Of a stretch of 64,000 bases of DNA, positions 8,568-17,661 are shown piece by piece; position 1 is the first letter of the stretch, and every line of letters begins with the position of its first letter. The stretch spans positions 124,001 to 188,000 of the forward strand of contig CABMIH010000057.1 in assembly GCA_902386205.1 (NCBI GenBank), written 5' to 3'. Origin of the DNA: an uncultured archaeon. Its GTDB lineage: Archaea; Halobacteriota; Methanosarcinia; Methanosarcinales; Methanoperedenaceae. The notes below the pieces were generated by a model. The model had not been told where the DNA came from and made no database searches. It saw only the letters and a list, made by a program, of their open reading frames with translations. Both the position numbers and the translations under genes were made by a program.

Positions 8568-9210
8568 TAATCCAAGCATTAACTTTAACAATATCCTGAG
8601 AGATGAGCGCAAGTCAAAACTTGTTCCGCTTGAGAGTGATTTTTATGATAAAGCGGCACAGCAGATACGCAGGCTTGAAGATGAAAAAACGAAGATCGAG
8701 GACACTTACGGCACAAAATATGCCATAATCGAGGATGAACTGAAAACATCGAGAAAAGCTTTTGAGAACATCATCGAAAGACGGACAAAAAAGATCATAA
8801 CTGAAGCTTCACTTCGCGCATCATCGAAACAGAAAGAAAAACAGGATATCGATTCAATGACGCGGGAAGAGCGCGCTTTCTATAACCGGCTGCTTGAACT
8901 CATGACCGAGTACCGCGGGGAGATCCTGGAGAAGGTATCCAACAAAAAAGAAAGAAAAGAAAAGCAAATGATTCCTTCCCAACCGGTTGAAAACAGGGAA
9001 AACAAACAAAACGATACTGCTTCAGAAGGCAAAAAGGATATAAGTAAAGAGTACATTGTGGTGCGGTTGCTAAAAGATATTCCGACTTTTGTCGGAGCAG
9101 ATGGACGCAACTATACGTTAGCAAAAGAAGATGTTGCTGTTTTATCGGCGGTGAATGCGAAGGCATTGATCAGTCGCAATGCAGCCGTCCAGATAATAGT
9201 TGAAAGGTGA
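8560..9210 (+). CDS. GINS complex protein (Gins51 type)
   Basis: 216 aa from the ATG at 8560, which overlaps the priS stop. The N-terminal helical A domain runs to about 120, a charged linker (KKERKEKQ and [10 protein letters not shown] regions) follows, and the C-terminal B domain [20 protein letters not shown] is near the end. A-then-B order is that of Sld5/Gins51. GINS joins MCM and GAN/Cdc45 in the archaeal replicative helicase. The priS-gins pairing is widely conserved in Euryarchaeota. An in-frame ATG at 8521 exists but lies inside priS and would add 13 non-conserved residues. Confidence 0.88.
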   Translation: MPDNPSINFNNILRDERKSKLVPLESDFYDKAAQQIRRLEDEKTKIEDTYGTKYAIIEDELKTSRKAFENIIERRTKKIITEASLRASSKQKEKQDIDSMTREERAFYNRLLELMTEYRGEILEKVSNKKERKEKQMIPSQPVENRENKQNDTASEGKKDISKEYIVVRLLKDIPTFVGADGRNYTLAKEDVAVLSAVNAKALISRNAAVQIIVER

Positions 9211-9215
9211 TCATC

Positions 9216-9500
9216 ATGAAAATGCCTAAAAAATTCAATACATATTGCCCTCATTGCAAGACCCATACACCTCATGTGGTGGAAAGGGTGAAAAAAGGAC
9301 AGGCTTCCTCGTTAACACGGATAACAAGGCAGAAGTACAGACATACAGGTATAGGGAACTCAGGCAAATTCTCCAAAGTGCCAGGCGGAGACAAACCCAC
9401 AAAGCGTGTGAACCTGAGATACAGGTGCGCTACATGTAAAAAGGCGCATCTTAAGAGCAAGTGTTTCAGGGCAGGCAAGTTTGAACTCGTGGAGTCTTAA
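9216..9500 (+). CDS. rpl44e: 50S ribosomal protein L44e
   Basis: 94 aa. Zinc-ribbon ribosomal protein with C-x2-C pairs YCPHCKTH near residue 10 and [10 protein letters not shown] near 74, and the conserved central [15 protein letters not shown] 9216 is chosen because GGTGA lies 5 bases before it and [11 protein letters not shown] matches the family start; a GTG at 9207 is in frame but overlaps the GINS stop. It sits in the conserved archaeal L44e-S27e-aIF2alpha-Nop10 cluster. Confidence 0.95.
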   Translation: MKMPKKFNTYCPHCKTHTPHVVERVKKGQASSLTRITRQKYRHTGIGNSGKFSKVPGGDKPTKRVNLRYRCATCKKAHLKSKCFRAGKFELVES

Positions 9501-9502
9501 TC

Positions 9503-9676
9503 ATGGAACCCAAAAGCAGATTCTTGAAAGTCAAATGTAACGATTGTGAAAATGAGCAGGTCATTTTCGGATGTGCAAGTAAGCCTGTCACCTGCCTTGT
9601 GTGTGGCAGGACCCTTTCTGAACCCACAGGCGGGAAGGCTTTTGTCAAAACCCAGATAATTGAGGTTCTTGAATAA
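9503..9676 (+). CDS. rps27e: 30S ribosomal protein S27e
   Basis: 57 aa. Zinc-ribbon protein with cysteines at CNDC and CLVC and the family segment [15 protein letters not shown] at the end. It lies 2 bp after rpl44e, and its TAA overlaps the ATG of the next gene (TAATG). Size and position match the conserved cluster. Confidence 0.94.
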   Translation: MEPKSRFLKVKCNDCENEQVIFGCASKPVTCLVCGRTLSEPTGGKAFVKTQIIEVLE

Positions 9677-10470
9677 TGGAAAGAAGCGGGTGGCCCGAAG
9701 AGAGTGATCTTGTCGTTTGTACTGTTAAACGGGTCACGGATTTTGGTGCTTTTGTCGAACTGGATGAATACGGGCGCAAAGAAGGCTTAATCCATATTTC
9801 TGAAGTGGCTTCTGGTTGGGTCAAATACATCAGGGATCACGTAAGGGAAGGCCAGAAAATAGTATGCAAAGTACTTTATGTCGATACCACAAAACATCAC
9901 ATCGACCTTTCACTTAAGGATGTTAATGAACATCAGCGGCGCGAAAAGATCCAGGAATGGAAGAATGAGCAAAAGTCCGAGAAATGGCTTCAATATGTCG
10001 CCAAAACCACAAAAACCAGTAAGGAAGACCTGGATAAATTAATTGATCTCCTTTATAACGAGTTTGGGAGCACTTATGCCGCATTTGAGAAATCGAGATT
10101 TGGCGATGTTTCGGTCCTGATAGGAATTGGCATCCGAAAAGAAATCGCCGAGATGATAAGAAAAGTCGCAATAGAGAACCTGAAAAAACCGCAGGTTGAA
10201 ATTGCCGGTTATATTGACCTTATGAACCCGCTTCCTGACGGTATAGAATACATACAGAAAGCATTAAAGGCCGCAGGTGAGATCGAAGGTGAGGATGTCA
10301 GTATTGAAATAACATATACAGGGGCGCCAAGGTACAGGCTCCATGTAATAGCCCCGGATTACAAAAAAGCCGAGAACATCCTCAAAAAGGCAGCACAGTC
10401 TGCTATCAAGATCATTGAAAAAGCAGATGGAACCGGTGAGTTCCATAGATACAGTGAACAAAATACGTGA
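9676..10470 (+). CDS. eif2a: Translation initiation factor aIF2 alpha
   Basis: 264 aa. An N-terminal S1 domain (VVCTVKRVTDFGAFVELDEY, about 14-33; EGLIHISEVASGWV, about 37-50) is followed by a helical domain and a C-terminal alpha/beta domain (ITYTGAPRYRLHVIAPDYK). It is the alpha subunit of the heterotrimer that delivers Met-tRNAi to the small ribosomal subunit. The length is normal. Its ATG overlaps the rps27e stop, and nop10 follows after 3 bp. Confidence 0.95.
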   Translation: MERSGWPEESDLVVCTVKRVTDFGAFVELDEYGRKEGLIHISEVASGWVKYIRDHVREGQKIVCKVLYVDTTKHHIDLSLKDVNEHQRREKIQEWKNEQKSEKWLQYVAKTTKTSKEDLDKLIDLLYNEFGSTYAAFEKSRFGDVSVLIGIGIRKEIAEMIRKVAIENLKKPQVEIAGYIDLMNPLPDGIEYIQKALKAAGEIEGEDVSIEITYTGAPRYRLHVIAPDYKKAENILKKAAQSAIKIIEKADGTGEFHRYSEQNT

Positions 10471-10473
10471 TCA

Positions 10474-10632
10474 ATGGTTTCAAAAATAAGAAAATGTCAA
10501 TGCGGGAGATACAGTCTTAAAGAAGTTTGTCCTGTATGCGGCAAGCTTACAAAGTACTCTCAACCCGCGCGATTTTCCCTTGAAGACAGGTATGGTAAAT
10601 ACAGAAGGATGGCAAGAGGTAGAGATGATTAA
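10474..10632 (+). CDS. nop10: H/ACA RNP protein Nop10
   Basis: 52 aa. Begins MVSKIRKCQCGRYSLKEVCP with a CxC...CxxC zinc site, then PARFSLEDRYGKYRR, the Nop10 signature that docks on Cbf5. It is part of the archaeal guide-RNA pseudouridylation complex. It starts 3 bp after the aIF2 alpha stop and overlaps the next gene's ATG by 8 bp. Confidence 0.95.
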   Translation: MVSKIRKCQCGRYSLKEVCPVCGKLTKYSQPARFSLEDRYGKYRRMARGRDD

Positions 10633-11386
10633 AACAACGATTTTACGGACTAAAAAACCACGATTAAAAAGCCCTATACTTGTTGAGGGACTGCCCGGGG
10701 TTGGCCATGTCGGAAAACTTGTAGCAGAGCATATGGTCGAGGAACTCGGCGCTAAAAAGATAATGGAAATATATTCTCCGCATTTCCCCCCGCAGGTCAT
10801 CGTGCAGGATGACGGAACTATCAGGCTTGTCAGGAATGAGCTTTATGCATATAAATCCAAAGGCAAGCAGGATCTTTTGATACTGGTTGGCGACCACCAG
10901 AGCGCCACGAACGAAGGGCATTATGAGCTATGTGGCGCATTCCTTGATATTGCTGAAGAATTCAAGGTAAAGAGAATATACGCGCTCGGCGGATACGGTG
11001 TCGGGCAGCTTGTTGAGACTGAGACCGTCCTGGGTGCTGCGAATAACATAAAACTGGTGCGTGAGCTTAAAGAATACGGCGTGGAATTCAGGGCAAATGA
11101 ACCTGGTGGCGGTATCGTCGGGGCTTCCGGCCTGCTTCTTGGTCTTTCAGAGCTTCGCGGGATTGATGCCGTATGTCTTATGGGAGTGACGTCCGGATAC
11201 CTCGTTGACCCAAAAAGCGCCCAGGCGGTGCTGAAAGTCCTGTGCAAATTACTTGACATAGATGTGGATATGCAGGCACTGTCTGAGAGGGCATCAGAGA
11301 TGGAAAAGATAGTTGCAAAACTGCGGGAAATGGAAGAAGGCAAAACACCGGTTTCATCAGAGGAGGATTTGCGGTATATAGGGTGA
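10625..11386 (+). CDS. PAC2-family proteasome assembly chaperone-like protein
   Basis: 253 aa from ATG 10625. The PAC2/DUF75 family is recognised by SPILVEGLPGVGHVGKLVAEHM (about 14-35), the ALGGYGVGQ segment near 120 and the glycine-rich GGGIVGASGLLLGLS near 160. The archaeal member PbaB is an ATP-independent chaperone that binds the proteasome alpha ring. The start inside nop10 is preferred because an upstream in-frame ATG (10580) would extend far into nop10. It ends the run of co-directional information-processing genes that starts at priS. Confidence 0.85.
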   Translation: MIKTTILRTKKPRLKSPILVEGLPGVGHVGKLVAEHMVEELGAKKIMEIYSPHFPPQVIVQDDGTIRLVRNELYAYKSKGKQDLLILVGDHQSATNEGHYELCGAFLDIAEEFKVKRIYALGGYGVGQLVETETVLGAANNIKLVRELKEYGVEFRANEPGGGIVGASGLLLGLSELRGIDAVCLMGVTSGYLVDPKSAQAVLKVLCKLLDIDVDMQALSERASEMEKIVAKLREMEEGKTPVSSEEDLRYIG

Positions 11387-11395
11387 GAAAACCCT

Positions 11396-12064
11396 ATGAC
11401 CCAACAGTGCAGCCTCTGCAACAGCGAATCTGTTATCCCCCTTAAATTTTCCAAATCGACAGGCAAGAGAAAAAATCGCACGTTCATGCGATGCCAGAAC
11501 TGTGACCTGATTTTCGTACCTGAAAGTTTCCATCTGGCTCCAGAGGAAGAATCTGCCCGTTACAGGCTTCACGACAATACGCTTTTGAATGAAGGATATG
11601 TCGGGATGTTTTTAGAGAAGATATCCCTGATACACAAATATTGCCTGGGTATTAATTCGGTCCTTGATTACGGCTGCGGGCCAGAGCCCGTTCTCTCGGA
11701 GTTGATGAAAAAGGGTGGATTTGGTTGTGATTTCTACGATCCTTATTTCTTTCCCGCATTCCCCGAATGTTCTTACGATCTTGTGATTTCTACAGAAGTA
11801 TTCGAACATTTCAGGGATGTGAGGGCTGAGATATCCAAAATCATACAGCTTCTGAATCCTGGCGGTTTCCTTGCAATAATGACATCATTCCATGATCCGA
11901 TAGTGGATTTTGAGAGCTGGTGGTACCTCGGCGATCCGACACATATTTGTTTTTTTAGTATGCGCACATTTGAGTGGGTTTCAAAGCAGTTCGGGTTTAA
12001 AATAGTATATACAAATAGAAAAAATTTCATCATTTTGCAGGCCCTTCAGGTAAATCTTATATAA
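11396..12064 (+). CDS. Class I SAM methyltransferase with N-terminal zinc-binding segment
   Basis: 222 aa. Two Cys pairs (CSLC at 5-8, CQNC at about 33-36) suggest a zinc ribbon. A methyltransferase fold follows: VLDYGCGPEPVLSEL (motif I, about 89-103), DLVISTEVFEHF near 122 and LNPGGFLAIMTS near 150. The arrangement resembles methyltransferases of modified-sugar or cell-surface pathways, but the substrate cannot be read. It begins 9 bp after the PAC2 gene and ends over the TATA box of mscL. Confidence 0.75.
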   Translation: MTQQCSLCNSESVIPLKFSKSTGKRKNRTFMRCQNCDLIFVPESFHLAPEEESARYRLHDNTLLNEGYVGMFLEKISLIHKYCLGINSVLDYGCGPEPVLSELMKKGGFGCDFYDPYFFPAFPECSYDLVISTEVFEHFRDVRAEISKIIQLLNPGGFLAIMTSFHDPIVDFESWWYLGDPTHICFFSMRTFEWVSKQFGFKIVYTNRKNFIILQALQVNLI

Positions 12065-12066
12065 CC
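12055..12066 (+). promoter_or_regulatory. TATA box for mscL
   Basis: TCTTATATAACC lies about 40 bp before the mscL ATG, followed by a strong Shine-Dalgarno (GAGAGGAG). It overlaps the end of the methyltransferase gene. Confidence 0.45.
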
Positions 12067-12100
12067 TTAAAAATGATAATGTATCGAGAGGAGTTTAATT

Positions 12101-12409
12101 ATGGATGAAGTAAAGAAATCGTTTATGCAGGAATTTATGGATTTTTTGAACAAGTATGGTGTTATCGGGCTTGCCGTGGCATTCGTTATGGGAGCGGCGG
12201 TCACAAAACTTGTAACAGCGCTTGTGACAGACCTTATCATGCCAATAATAGGAGCAGTGATCCCAGGTGGAGACTGGAGGGCAGCAACACTGACTCTGGG
12301 ATCCATCAAGTTCCTGGTAGGTGATTTTGTAGGAGCGCTTATTGATTTCATCATCATTGCGTTTGTGATTTATATGATAGTCAAGTCGATAATAAAAGAA
12401 AAGAAATGA
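12101..12409 (+). CDS. mscL: Large-conductance mechanosensitive channel MscL
   Basis: 102 aa, two membrane helices. N-terminal amphipathic helix plus TM1 contain NKYGVIGLAVAFVMGAAVTK, the family signature; TM2 is DFIIIAFVIYMIVKSI. A short version of a family usually 100-150 aa: the periplasmic loop is brief and the C-terminal bundle helix is almost absent. The homopentamer acts as a pressure-release valve in the membrane. It has its own promoter upstream and a hairpin plus T-run downstream, so it is probably monocistronic. Confidence 0.93.
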   Translation: MDEVKKSFMQEFMDFLNKYGVIGLAVAFVMGAAVTKLVTALVTDLIMPIIGAVIPGGDWRAATLTLGSIKFLVGDFVGALIDFIIIAFVIYMIVKSIIKEKK

Positions 12410-12415
12410 ATTTTT

Positions 12416-12442
12416 TAGGATTTTTAAAAAATCCTATTTTTT
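12416..12442 (+). terminator. Hairpin terminator after mscL
   Basis: The stem TAGGATTTTT / AAAAATCCTA is followed at once by six T (12437-12442), 7 bp after the mscL stop. Confidence 0.6.
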
Positions 12443-12460
12443 GACTTTAAACAATAATTC

Positions 12461-12469
12461 TTTATATCC
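12461..12469 (+). promoter_or_regulatory. TATA box for prs
   Basis: TTTATATCC is about 35 bp upstream of the TTG start of prs, after the mscL terminator. Confidence 0.4.
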
Positions 12470-12499
12470 TTGTGGCTATTAGAGGCACGAGGAATTGTA

Positions 12500-13354
12500 T
12501 TGAATATTATCGGTGGCCCTGCTTCACAATTGCTTGCTGGAAGAGTTGCAGAAGAACTGGATTGTAATCTTCTGGTCGGTGAATTTAAAAGATTTCCTGA
12601 CGGAGAATTATATACACGCATAATCGGCGATTTCGCAGGGGATGCCGTCACAATAATCCAGAGTACGGTTACAGATTCGGATTTTGTTTCACTGTTGCAG
12701 TTGATTGACGCATGCACGTACGCATCCATGATCAATGTCGTGATCCCGTATATGGGTTATGCGCGCCAGGATAAAATATTCAAGCAGGGTGAACCGATAA
12801 GCGCCCGTGCAATGGCGAAAGCCATTAAAGCAGATAATGTTTATACCATAAATATCCACGCTGAAAGCATCCTTAATTATTTTGAGGCAAAAGTAGTAAA
12901 CCTTGATGCGACCCCTGTGATAGGCAAATATATAAAAAACATGGAACTAAAAAATCCCCTCGTGATCGCCCCTGACGACGGTGCTATCGGCCTTGCCCGC
13001 AGCGCATCGCAAGATCTCGGCCTGGATTATGATTTCCTGGATAAGACACGCCTGAGCGGGGATACTGTAACGCTTAAGCCAAAGAACATTGCGGTCAAAG
13101 GACGGGATGTTATTATCATCGACGATATAATCTCAACAGGAGGCACAATGGCAGAAACGATATCGCTATTGCGAAGCCAGGGAGCCCACGAGGTTTTCAT
13201 AGCATGCGTTCACCCCGTCCTTTCAAGCAATGCAGTGCTCAAGTTATTCAAAGCCGGGGTTAAAGGGATTATCGCAACTGATACGATCGACAAAGGCGTA
13301 AGCGTTGTGAGTGTAGCGCCTGTGATCGCAGAAGCTATAAGAAATAATAGTTAG
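12500..13354 (+). CDS. prs: Ribose-phosphate pyrophosphokinase
   Basis: 284 aa; makes PRPP from ribose 5-phosphate and ATP for nucleotide, His and Trp synthesis. Visible motifs: the FKRFPDGELYTRI start segment, YMGYARQDK in the ATP loop region, and the PRPP-binding DVIIIDDIISTGGTM. The start is TTG 12500: a GAGGAA Shine-Dalgarno lies just before it and the product begins MNIIGGPASQLLAGRVAEEL as in relatives. An in-frame ATG at 12470 lies over the TATA box and would be unusable. Length is typical of the archaeal class. Confidence 0.93.
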   Translation: MNIIGGPASQLLAGRVAEELDCNLLVGEFKRFPDGELYTRIIGDFAGDAVTIIQSTVTDSDFVSLLQLIDACTYASMINVVIPYMGYARQDKIFKQGEPISARAMAKAIKADNVYTINIHAESILNYFEAKVVNLDATPVIGKYIKNMELKNPLVIAPDDGAIGLARSASQDLGLDYDFLDKTRLSGDTVTLKPKNIAVKGRDVIIIDDIISTGGTMAETISLLRSQGAHEVFIACVHPVLSSNAVLKLFKAGVKGIIATDTIDKGVSVVSVAPVIAEAIRNNS

Positions 13355-13357
13355 CTT

Positions 13358-13576
13358 TTACTCTTTCTTTTTCGACGGTTTTTCTCTCAATATCAAATCG
13401 TATGATTGTGGAAAATATGCAGGCTGTAAAACACTGGATTTTTCACTATCAACTAATTGTTGAAGGGCATATTCTATAGCATGGGTCCTGTTTGCAAATC
13501 GCTTCTTTTCAATCTGCAGGTCAACCCATTTTATCAATTCCTCATCAAGGGCTATACTGGTCTTAATTTTTGTCAT
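13358..13576 (-). CDS. Ribbon-helix-helix protein (CopG/antitoxin type)
   Basis: 72 aa from ATG 13576 (another ATG at 13585). MTKIKTSIALDEELIKWVD is a typical RHH beta strand and first helix, followed by ANRTHAIEYALQQLV. The C-terminal 25 residues are Pro/Lys-rich and probably disordered. No toxin gene is adjacent, so it may be an orphan antitoxin or a stand-alone repressor. The stretch 13600-13660 upstream holds short inverted A/T repeats, including a GTACCTTATT-like element in both orientations, that could be its operator. It is convergent with prs. Confidence 0.7.
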   Translation of the reverse strand: MTKIKTSIALDEELIKWVDLQIEKKRFANRTHAIEYALQQLVDSEKSSVLQPAYFPQSYDLILREKPSKKKE

Positions 13577-13703
13577 GCTGCACATTATCTTTAATACCCA
13601 AAAAGTATTTAATAGGTCATTACCCTATTATACCTGATTATACCTTAATAAGGTACAATTGGAACGAGTGGAAAAAGACAATAAAGATTAAAAAGGTACC
13701 AAT

Positions 13704-13838
13704 ATGGTCATACTTGGATCAAGGGAAGAAAGGGTTAAGCTGCTCAAAGCAGGATTCACTGGCAAGGATATCGAGATACTTTATGTCTTCCTCAATTTAT
13801 TTGAGGTCGTCGGGGTGGACTGGCAGGAAATGCCCTGA
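13704..13838 (+). CDS. 44-aa conserved-looking small protein
   Basis: MVILGSREERVKLLKAGF starts a compact alpha-helical peptide that continues TGKDIEILYVFLNLFEVVGV and ends DWQEMP. Codon use is normal (balanced G+C at third positions) and the sequence reads like a real protein rather than a chance ORF. It is the only good coding candidate in the 300-bp space between the RHH gene and the ferritin gene. No function recognised. Confidence 0.5.
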   Translation: MVILGSREERVKLLKAGFTGKDIEILYVFLNLFEVVGVDWQEMP

Positions 13839-13886
13839 CTTTAAAATGAATATGAATTAGCAGATTAGTGGAGGCAAATTTCACTT

Positions 13887-14309
13887 TTACTTCAACAATA
13901 TCGTGAACGTATGCTTGTGTTCCTCTTCCTCGCCAAGAATCTCCTCAAATAACAGCCTTGTCGTTGAATCCTCTTTCCTGTCAGCAACTTTTATGATTTC
14001 AGTATATAGTTCAATGGCCTCATCCTCTGCCGTGAGGTCAAATCCGATCATCTCCTCAAGTGAGGCGCCCACATTGATCGGTGTTGGCTTTGTGGTTGGG
14101 GTTCCCCCAAGGTAGAAAAGGCGCTCTGCGATCTTTTCGGCATGCTTCATTTCCACGATGGCGATATCCTCGAAAATATCCTTTATCTCAGGGCTTTTCA
14201 TACCCATGGCCATCACGTGCTGCCACATGTATTGTATGCTTACACCGATCTCTCTTGCTATCGCTTTATTCAGTAGATCCAAAAGTTCATCTGCCACTTT
14301 TTCACCCAT
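13887..14309 (-). CDS. Ferritin-like protein (bacterioferritin/Dps superfamily)
   Basis: 140 aa four-helix protein. Di-iron ligands are visible: an E in AREIGVSIQY (helix A), EMKHAE (helix B, about 53-58, the E-x-x-H pair), an E in the third helix, and EEILGEEEEHKH in the fourth. Probably stores iron or detoxifies peroxide. It is transcribed alone, divergent from rps6e and convergent with the 44-aa ORF. Confidence 0.85.
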   Translation of the reverse strand: MGEKVADELLDLLNKAIAREIGVSIQYMWQHVMAMGMKSPEIKDIFEDIAIVEMKHAEKIAERLFYLGGTPTTKPTPINVGASLEEMIGFDLTAEDEAIELYTEIIKVADRKEDSTTRLLFEEILGEEEEHKHTFTILLK

Positions 14310-14461
14310 TATACTTACTTACCTGTTCTGATATAAGGCTTGTGGGAAAAATTTACGATCCTGTTTACAATAAATTTAAGTATATTGCATGCAAGTAAGG
14401 TCAAAACTAAAATATTCTGGCTTACAGAATATAAAGATCATCAAATTTCAGGAGAAAAATA

Positions 14462-14875
14462 ATGGTAGATTTCAGAGTAGTTGTTTCAGACAGCAAGACG
14501 GCACAGGCGTACCAGGTAGCGGTTTCAGGTACAGCGGCCAATAAATTCATCGGTAAGAATATCGGGGAGACAGTAAGCGGAGAGGCATTGGGACTGGTCG
14601 GATATACTGTCAGGCTGACAGGCGGGACAGATAAAGATGGTTTCCCGATGAGAGGGGACCTGCCCGGGCCGACAAGAAAAAAGATCCTGGTCGCAGGCGG
14701 CGTAGGATACCATCCCAAGGCAGATGGCGTCAGGAAGCGCAAATCAATGAGGGGACGTGAAATATCTTCCGATATTACACAGATCAATGCTGTTATCGTG
14801 GAATACGGCCAGAAGCCCTTGAACGAGATATTCCCCAAGAAAGAAGCGACAGAGAAAAAGGAAGAAGCAAAATAG
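14462..14875 (+). CDS. rps6e: 30S ribosomal protein S6e
   Basis: 137 aa. The family core is clear: GKNIGETVSGEALGL near 32, LTGGTDKDGFPMRGDL near 52 and GPTRKKILVAGGVGYHPK near 68. The C-terminal 15 residues are a Lys/Glu tail. It starts after a GGAG Shine-Dalgarno in TTTCAGGAGAAAAATA and ends in a bidirectional hairpin shared with the convergent thioredoxin-domain gene. Confidence 0.95.
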   Translation: MVDFRVVVSDSKTAQAYQVAVSGTAANKFIGKNIGETVSGEALGLVGYTVRLTGGTDKDGFPMRGDLPGPTRKKILVAGGVGYHPKADGVRKRKSMRGREISSDITQINAVIVEYGQKPLNEIFPKKEATEKKEEAK

Positions 14876-14902
14876 AAAAGTAATCTAAGAGATTATTTTT
14901 CT
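14876..14902. terminator. Bidirectional hairpin between rps6e and the thioredoxin-domain gene
   Basis: TAATCT-AAG-AGATTA, extended by AAAAG on the left and TTTTTCT on the right, lies between two convergent genes. It can act as a T-run hairpin for rps6e, and it overlaps the stop of the opposite gene. Confidence 0.45.
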
Positions 14903-16998
14903 ACTTTCTCTGGTTGTGAATCCAGCAACCCAAGCATTTTTCCAGGATCAGTAGTAGGGGGTTTGCAACTGTAATCCCGGCATACATAAGCCGTGGCTTT
15001 TCCTTCTTTGCCTGTAAAATCCCTGGCATATTCGGCAAAAGCGAGTATTTCCGGAGACTCAATTTCAGTGGGACGGAGAATAACTACTTTTTCAGGTATG
15101 AACTTTTTTCTCAGGGCTTCCAGCATAGCCTTTGTATCCGGCGCCTGTGAATCCCCTGCTATAACCACTTCGCAGGAAGGTCCAGATGCAAAGTCAAGCG
15201 CCACCATCATCTGGGTATAAGACACCGGCGATTGCAGGATGGAGTTGGAAAAGGCCCGCCCGACCTGTACAGCCTTATTTTCAAGTTCCTGGTTGTTCGT
15301 TATCCTGCCAAGGCGAAGAAGGTTCAGCATTGCCACGGAATTGCCTGAAGGAACAGCGCCATCATAGATCTCTTTCTTCCTGAAAAGGAGGCTCTCTGCA
15401 TCGTCAGAAGTGAAGTAAAAACCACTGCTATCTTTGTCCCGGAAATGCTCAAGAAGCCTGTTGTTCAGGTCAAGCGACGTCCGCAGATAAGTCACATCAA
15501 ACGTAGTTTCATAGAGTTCTATTAATCCCCATATAAGGAAAGCATAATCGTCCAAAAAAGCGGGCACTGCAATATCGCCGTGCCTGTAACGGTGATACAG
15601 CCTCATGTTGCCATCCTGCATCTTTGAAAGTATAAAACCCGCAGCACGCTTCGCAGCTTCCAGATATCCCGGTTCATCAAAGACCTGTGCGCCTTTTGCC
15701 AGCGCAGCTATCATCAAACCGTTCCAGTCAACTATGATCTTATCATCTTTACCCGGATGAATGCGCTTTTCACGGGCCGCGAACAGTCTCTGCCGTGCGT
15801 CTTCCAGTTTTGCCTTAATCTCATCTTCCGGCATTTTAAGGCCGGATGAGAGCTCATGGATTGTCTTTGTCATGTACAGGATATTTTTCCCTGTGGTTTT
15901 TCCCGTTTCCCTGAAATTGCCATTCTCACCAACATTGAATATCTTCTCTATCAAACGGTTCTCCTCACCAAGCACAGACCGTATCTCTTCAGAAGTCCAG
16001 ATATAGAACTTCCCCTCCGCGCCTTCGCTATCTGCATCCTCCCCTGAGTAAAACCCCCCTTCAGGCGAGGTCATATCACGCAGCACATAAGTAAATATCT
16101 CGCGTGCTGTTTGCCCGTATTCTTCTTCCCCGGTAGCCTGGAAAGCCTCAGTATAAGCCATTGCAAGCAATGCCTGGTCATAGAGCATCTTTTCAAAATG
16201 CGGCACAAGCCATCCTGCATCCGTGGAATACCTGTGAAAACCAAAACCTACATGGTCATAAATCCCTCCCATACGCATGCCTGAAAGCGTCCTTTCCACC
16301 ATGCGTAACGCCATAATATCCCCTGTGCGCCTGAAATAACGAAGAAGGAAGGTGAGATTATGGGGTGTGGGGAACTTGGGAGCGTCGCTAAAACCCCCAT
16401 GCTGCTCATCAAACATCGCCAGAAGCTGTTCATAAGCCATATTAAGAACATCCTTATCCGGTTCTTTTTCAGAGGGTTTTTGCGCTTCCCTGATCGAAGA
16501 AACCACCTTTGCAGCAAGGTTCTGTGCCCCGCCCCTGTTTTTATTCCAGAGGTCTTTGATCTTTGGTATCATCTCAAGCATGCCTGTCCTTCCGGACTTG
16601 CTTTCTTTCGGAACGTAAGTCATGGCGAGAAAAGGTTTTTTATCGGGGGTCAGAATAATGTTAAGCGGCCATCCGCCGCTACCGGTCATCACCTGGCAGA
16701 CCTTCATATATATACTGTCAATATCGGGCCGCTCTTCCCTGTCAACCTTTATGCTTACAAAAACATCGTTCATCAACCCTGCCACATCATCATCCTCAAA
16801 AGACTCTTTCTCCATAACATGGCACCAGTGGCAGGTGGAGTACCCGATTGACAGGAAAACCGGCTTATTTTCATTTTTTGCCTTCTCAAAAGCCTCCTCT
16901 CCCCAGGGATACCAGTCCACGGGATTATGGGCGTGCTGGAGCAGGTATGGGCTTTTTTCAGATGCCAATCTGTTGGGTTTCCGGGCCTTTTCGGTCAT
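14893..16998 (-). CDS. Thioredoxin-domain protein, DUF255/YyaL (SPATA20-like)
   Basis: 701 aa. The N-terminal DUF255 thioredoxin fold has the active-site-like [18 protein letters not shown] (about 52-69); [13 protein letters not shown] follows near 111. The remainder is an (alpha/alpha)6 barrel of the AGE/glycosidase-like type ([13 protein letters not shown] near 267, [13 protein letters not shown] near 318). Large proteins of this family occur in bacteria, archaea and eukaryotes, and their function is not settled. Length is full. Single gene, convergent with rps6e; the DUF2179 gene lies 16 bp upstream on the same strand. Confidence 0.9.
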   Translation of the reverse strand: MTEKARKPNRLASEKSPYLLQHAHNPVDWYPWGEEAFEKAKNENKPVFLSIGYSTCHWCHVMEKESFEDDDVAGLMNDVFVSIKVDREERPDIDSIYMKVCQVMTGSGGWPLNIILTPDKKPFLAMTYVPKESKSGRTGMLEMIPKIKDLWNKNRGGAQNLAAKVVSSIREAQKPSEKEPDKDVLNMAYEQLLAMFDEQHGGFSDAPKFPTPHNLTFLLRYFRRTGDIMALRMVERTLSGMRMGGIYDHVGFGFHRYSTDAGWLVPHFEKMLYDQALLAMAYTEAFQATGEEEYGQTAREIFTYVLRDMTSPEGGFYSGEDADSEGAEGKFYIWTSEEIRSVLGEENRLIEKIFNVGENGNFRETGKTTGKNILYMTKTIHELSSGLKMPEDEIKAKLEDARQRLFAAREKRIHPGKDDKIIVDWNGLMIAALAKGAQVFDEPGYLEAAKRAAGFILSKMQDGNMRLYHRYRHGDIAVPAFLDDYAFLIWGLIELYETTFDVTYLRTSLDLNNRLLEHFRDKDSSGFYFTSDDAESLLFRKKEIYDGAVPSGNSVAMLNLLRLGRITNNQELENKAVQVGRAFSNSILQSPVSYTQMMVALDFASGPSCEVVIAGDSQAPDTKAMLEALRKKFIPEKVVILRPTEIESPEILAFAEYARDFTGKEGKATAYVCRDYSCKPPTTDPGKMLGLLDSQPEKVEK

Positions 16999-17014
16999 TA
17001 CTGATACACTCTTA

Positions 17015-17611
17015 TTATTTTCCTGATCTCCTGTTGAATGAACTCAGGAACGTTTTCTTATGTGTCGGTTTTGTTGGCGGGAATATCCCCTCACTTGCGG
17101 ACCTTACTTCTTCTATTGAGTAGAAAGCCTTTGGATTAAACTTTTTGATAATATCCTCGACATTCTGGAGATCCTTGCGTTTTATGATAGTATAAATGAG
17201 CTTTACATCCCCTCTCGCGCCGCGGGCATCAACGCTTGTAACCCCGTACCCCTGTGACTTAAGGCATTCAATAAGCTGCGTGCTGTCGTCTTTTTTTGTA
17301 ATAATCCGGATGACAAGAGTGCCTATTGCCAGTTTCTCTTCTATCCATATTCCCACGAAATTCCCTGTGGCAAATCCTCCTGCGTAAGCAATATAATACT
17401 CAATGGAAGTTAAATTCATGAAAATCTGTCCGATTGCGAAAAGCCATATCATTATCTCAAAAAAACCCAAAAAGGGAGCGAGATATTTCTTTCCCCTGGA
17501 GACAAAAATGATACGCATAGTCCCGAAAGTGACGTCCATGACCCTTGCAATGAAAATAAGCATTGGAAGGATGATCAACGAAAATGTCCCAGAGCCTGTG
17601 AAGAATTCCAT
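17015..17611 (-). CDS. UPF0316 / DUF2179 membrane protein
   Basis: 198 aa. Three N-terminal membrane helices (about 10-30, 42-62 and 68-88) include [21 protein letters not shown], the UPF0316 signature. The C-terminal soluble DUF2179 domain is [20 protein letters not shown] plus YSIEEVR. The family is probably a ligand-sensing membrane protein of unknown role. It lies 16 bp before the thioredoxin-domain gene on the same strand and is divergent from the radical SAM gene. Confidence 0.85.
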   Translation of the reverse strand: MEFFTGSGTFSLIILPMLIFIARVMDVTFGTMRIIFVSRGKKYLAPFLGFFEIMIWLFAIGQIFMNLTSIEYYIAYAGGFATGNFVGIWIEEKLAIGTLVIRIITKKDDSTQLIECLKSQGYGVTSVDARGARGDVKLIYTIIKRKDLQNVEDIIKKFNPKAFYSIEEVRSASEGIFPPTKPTHKKTFLSSFNRRSGK

Positions 17612-17661
17612 ATATGCGTTGGAACAATCTTTTATGTATTAAAACGTTATCTTGGTTTGAT

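Noticed and set aside
13570-13860. A 96-codon plus-strand ORF overlapping the RHH gene promoter.
   Set aside because: Its composition is that of a shadow of the RHH promoter and the 44-aa ORF; no ribosome site or protein-like pattern was found.
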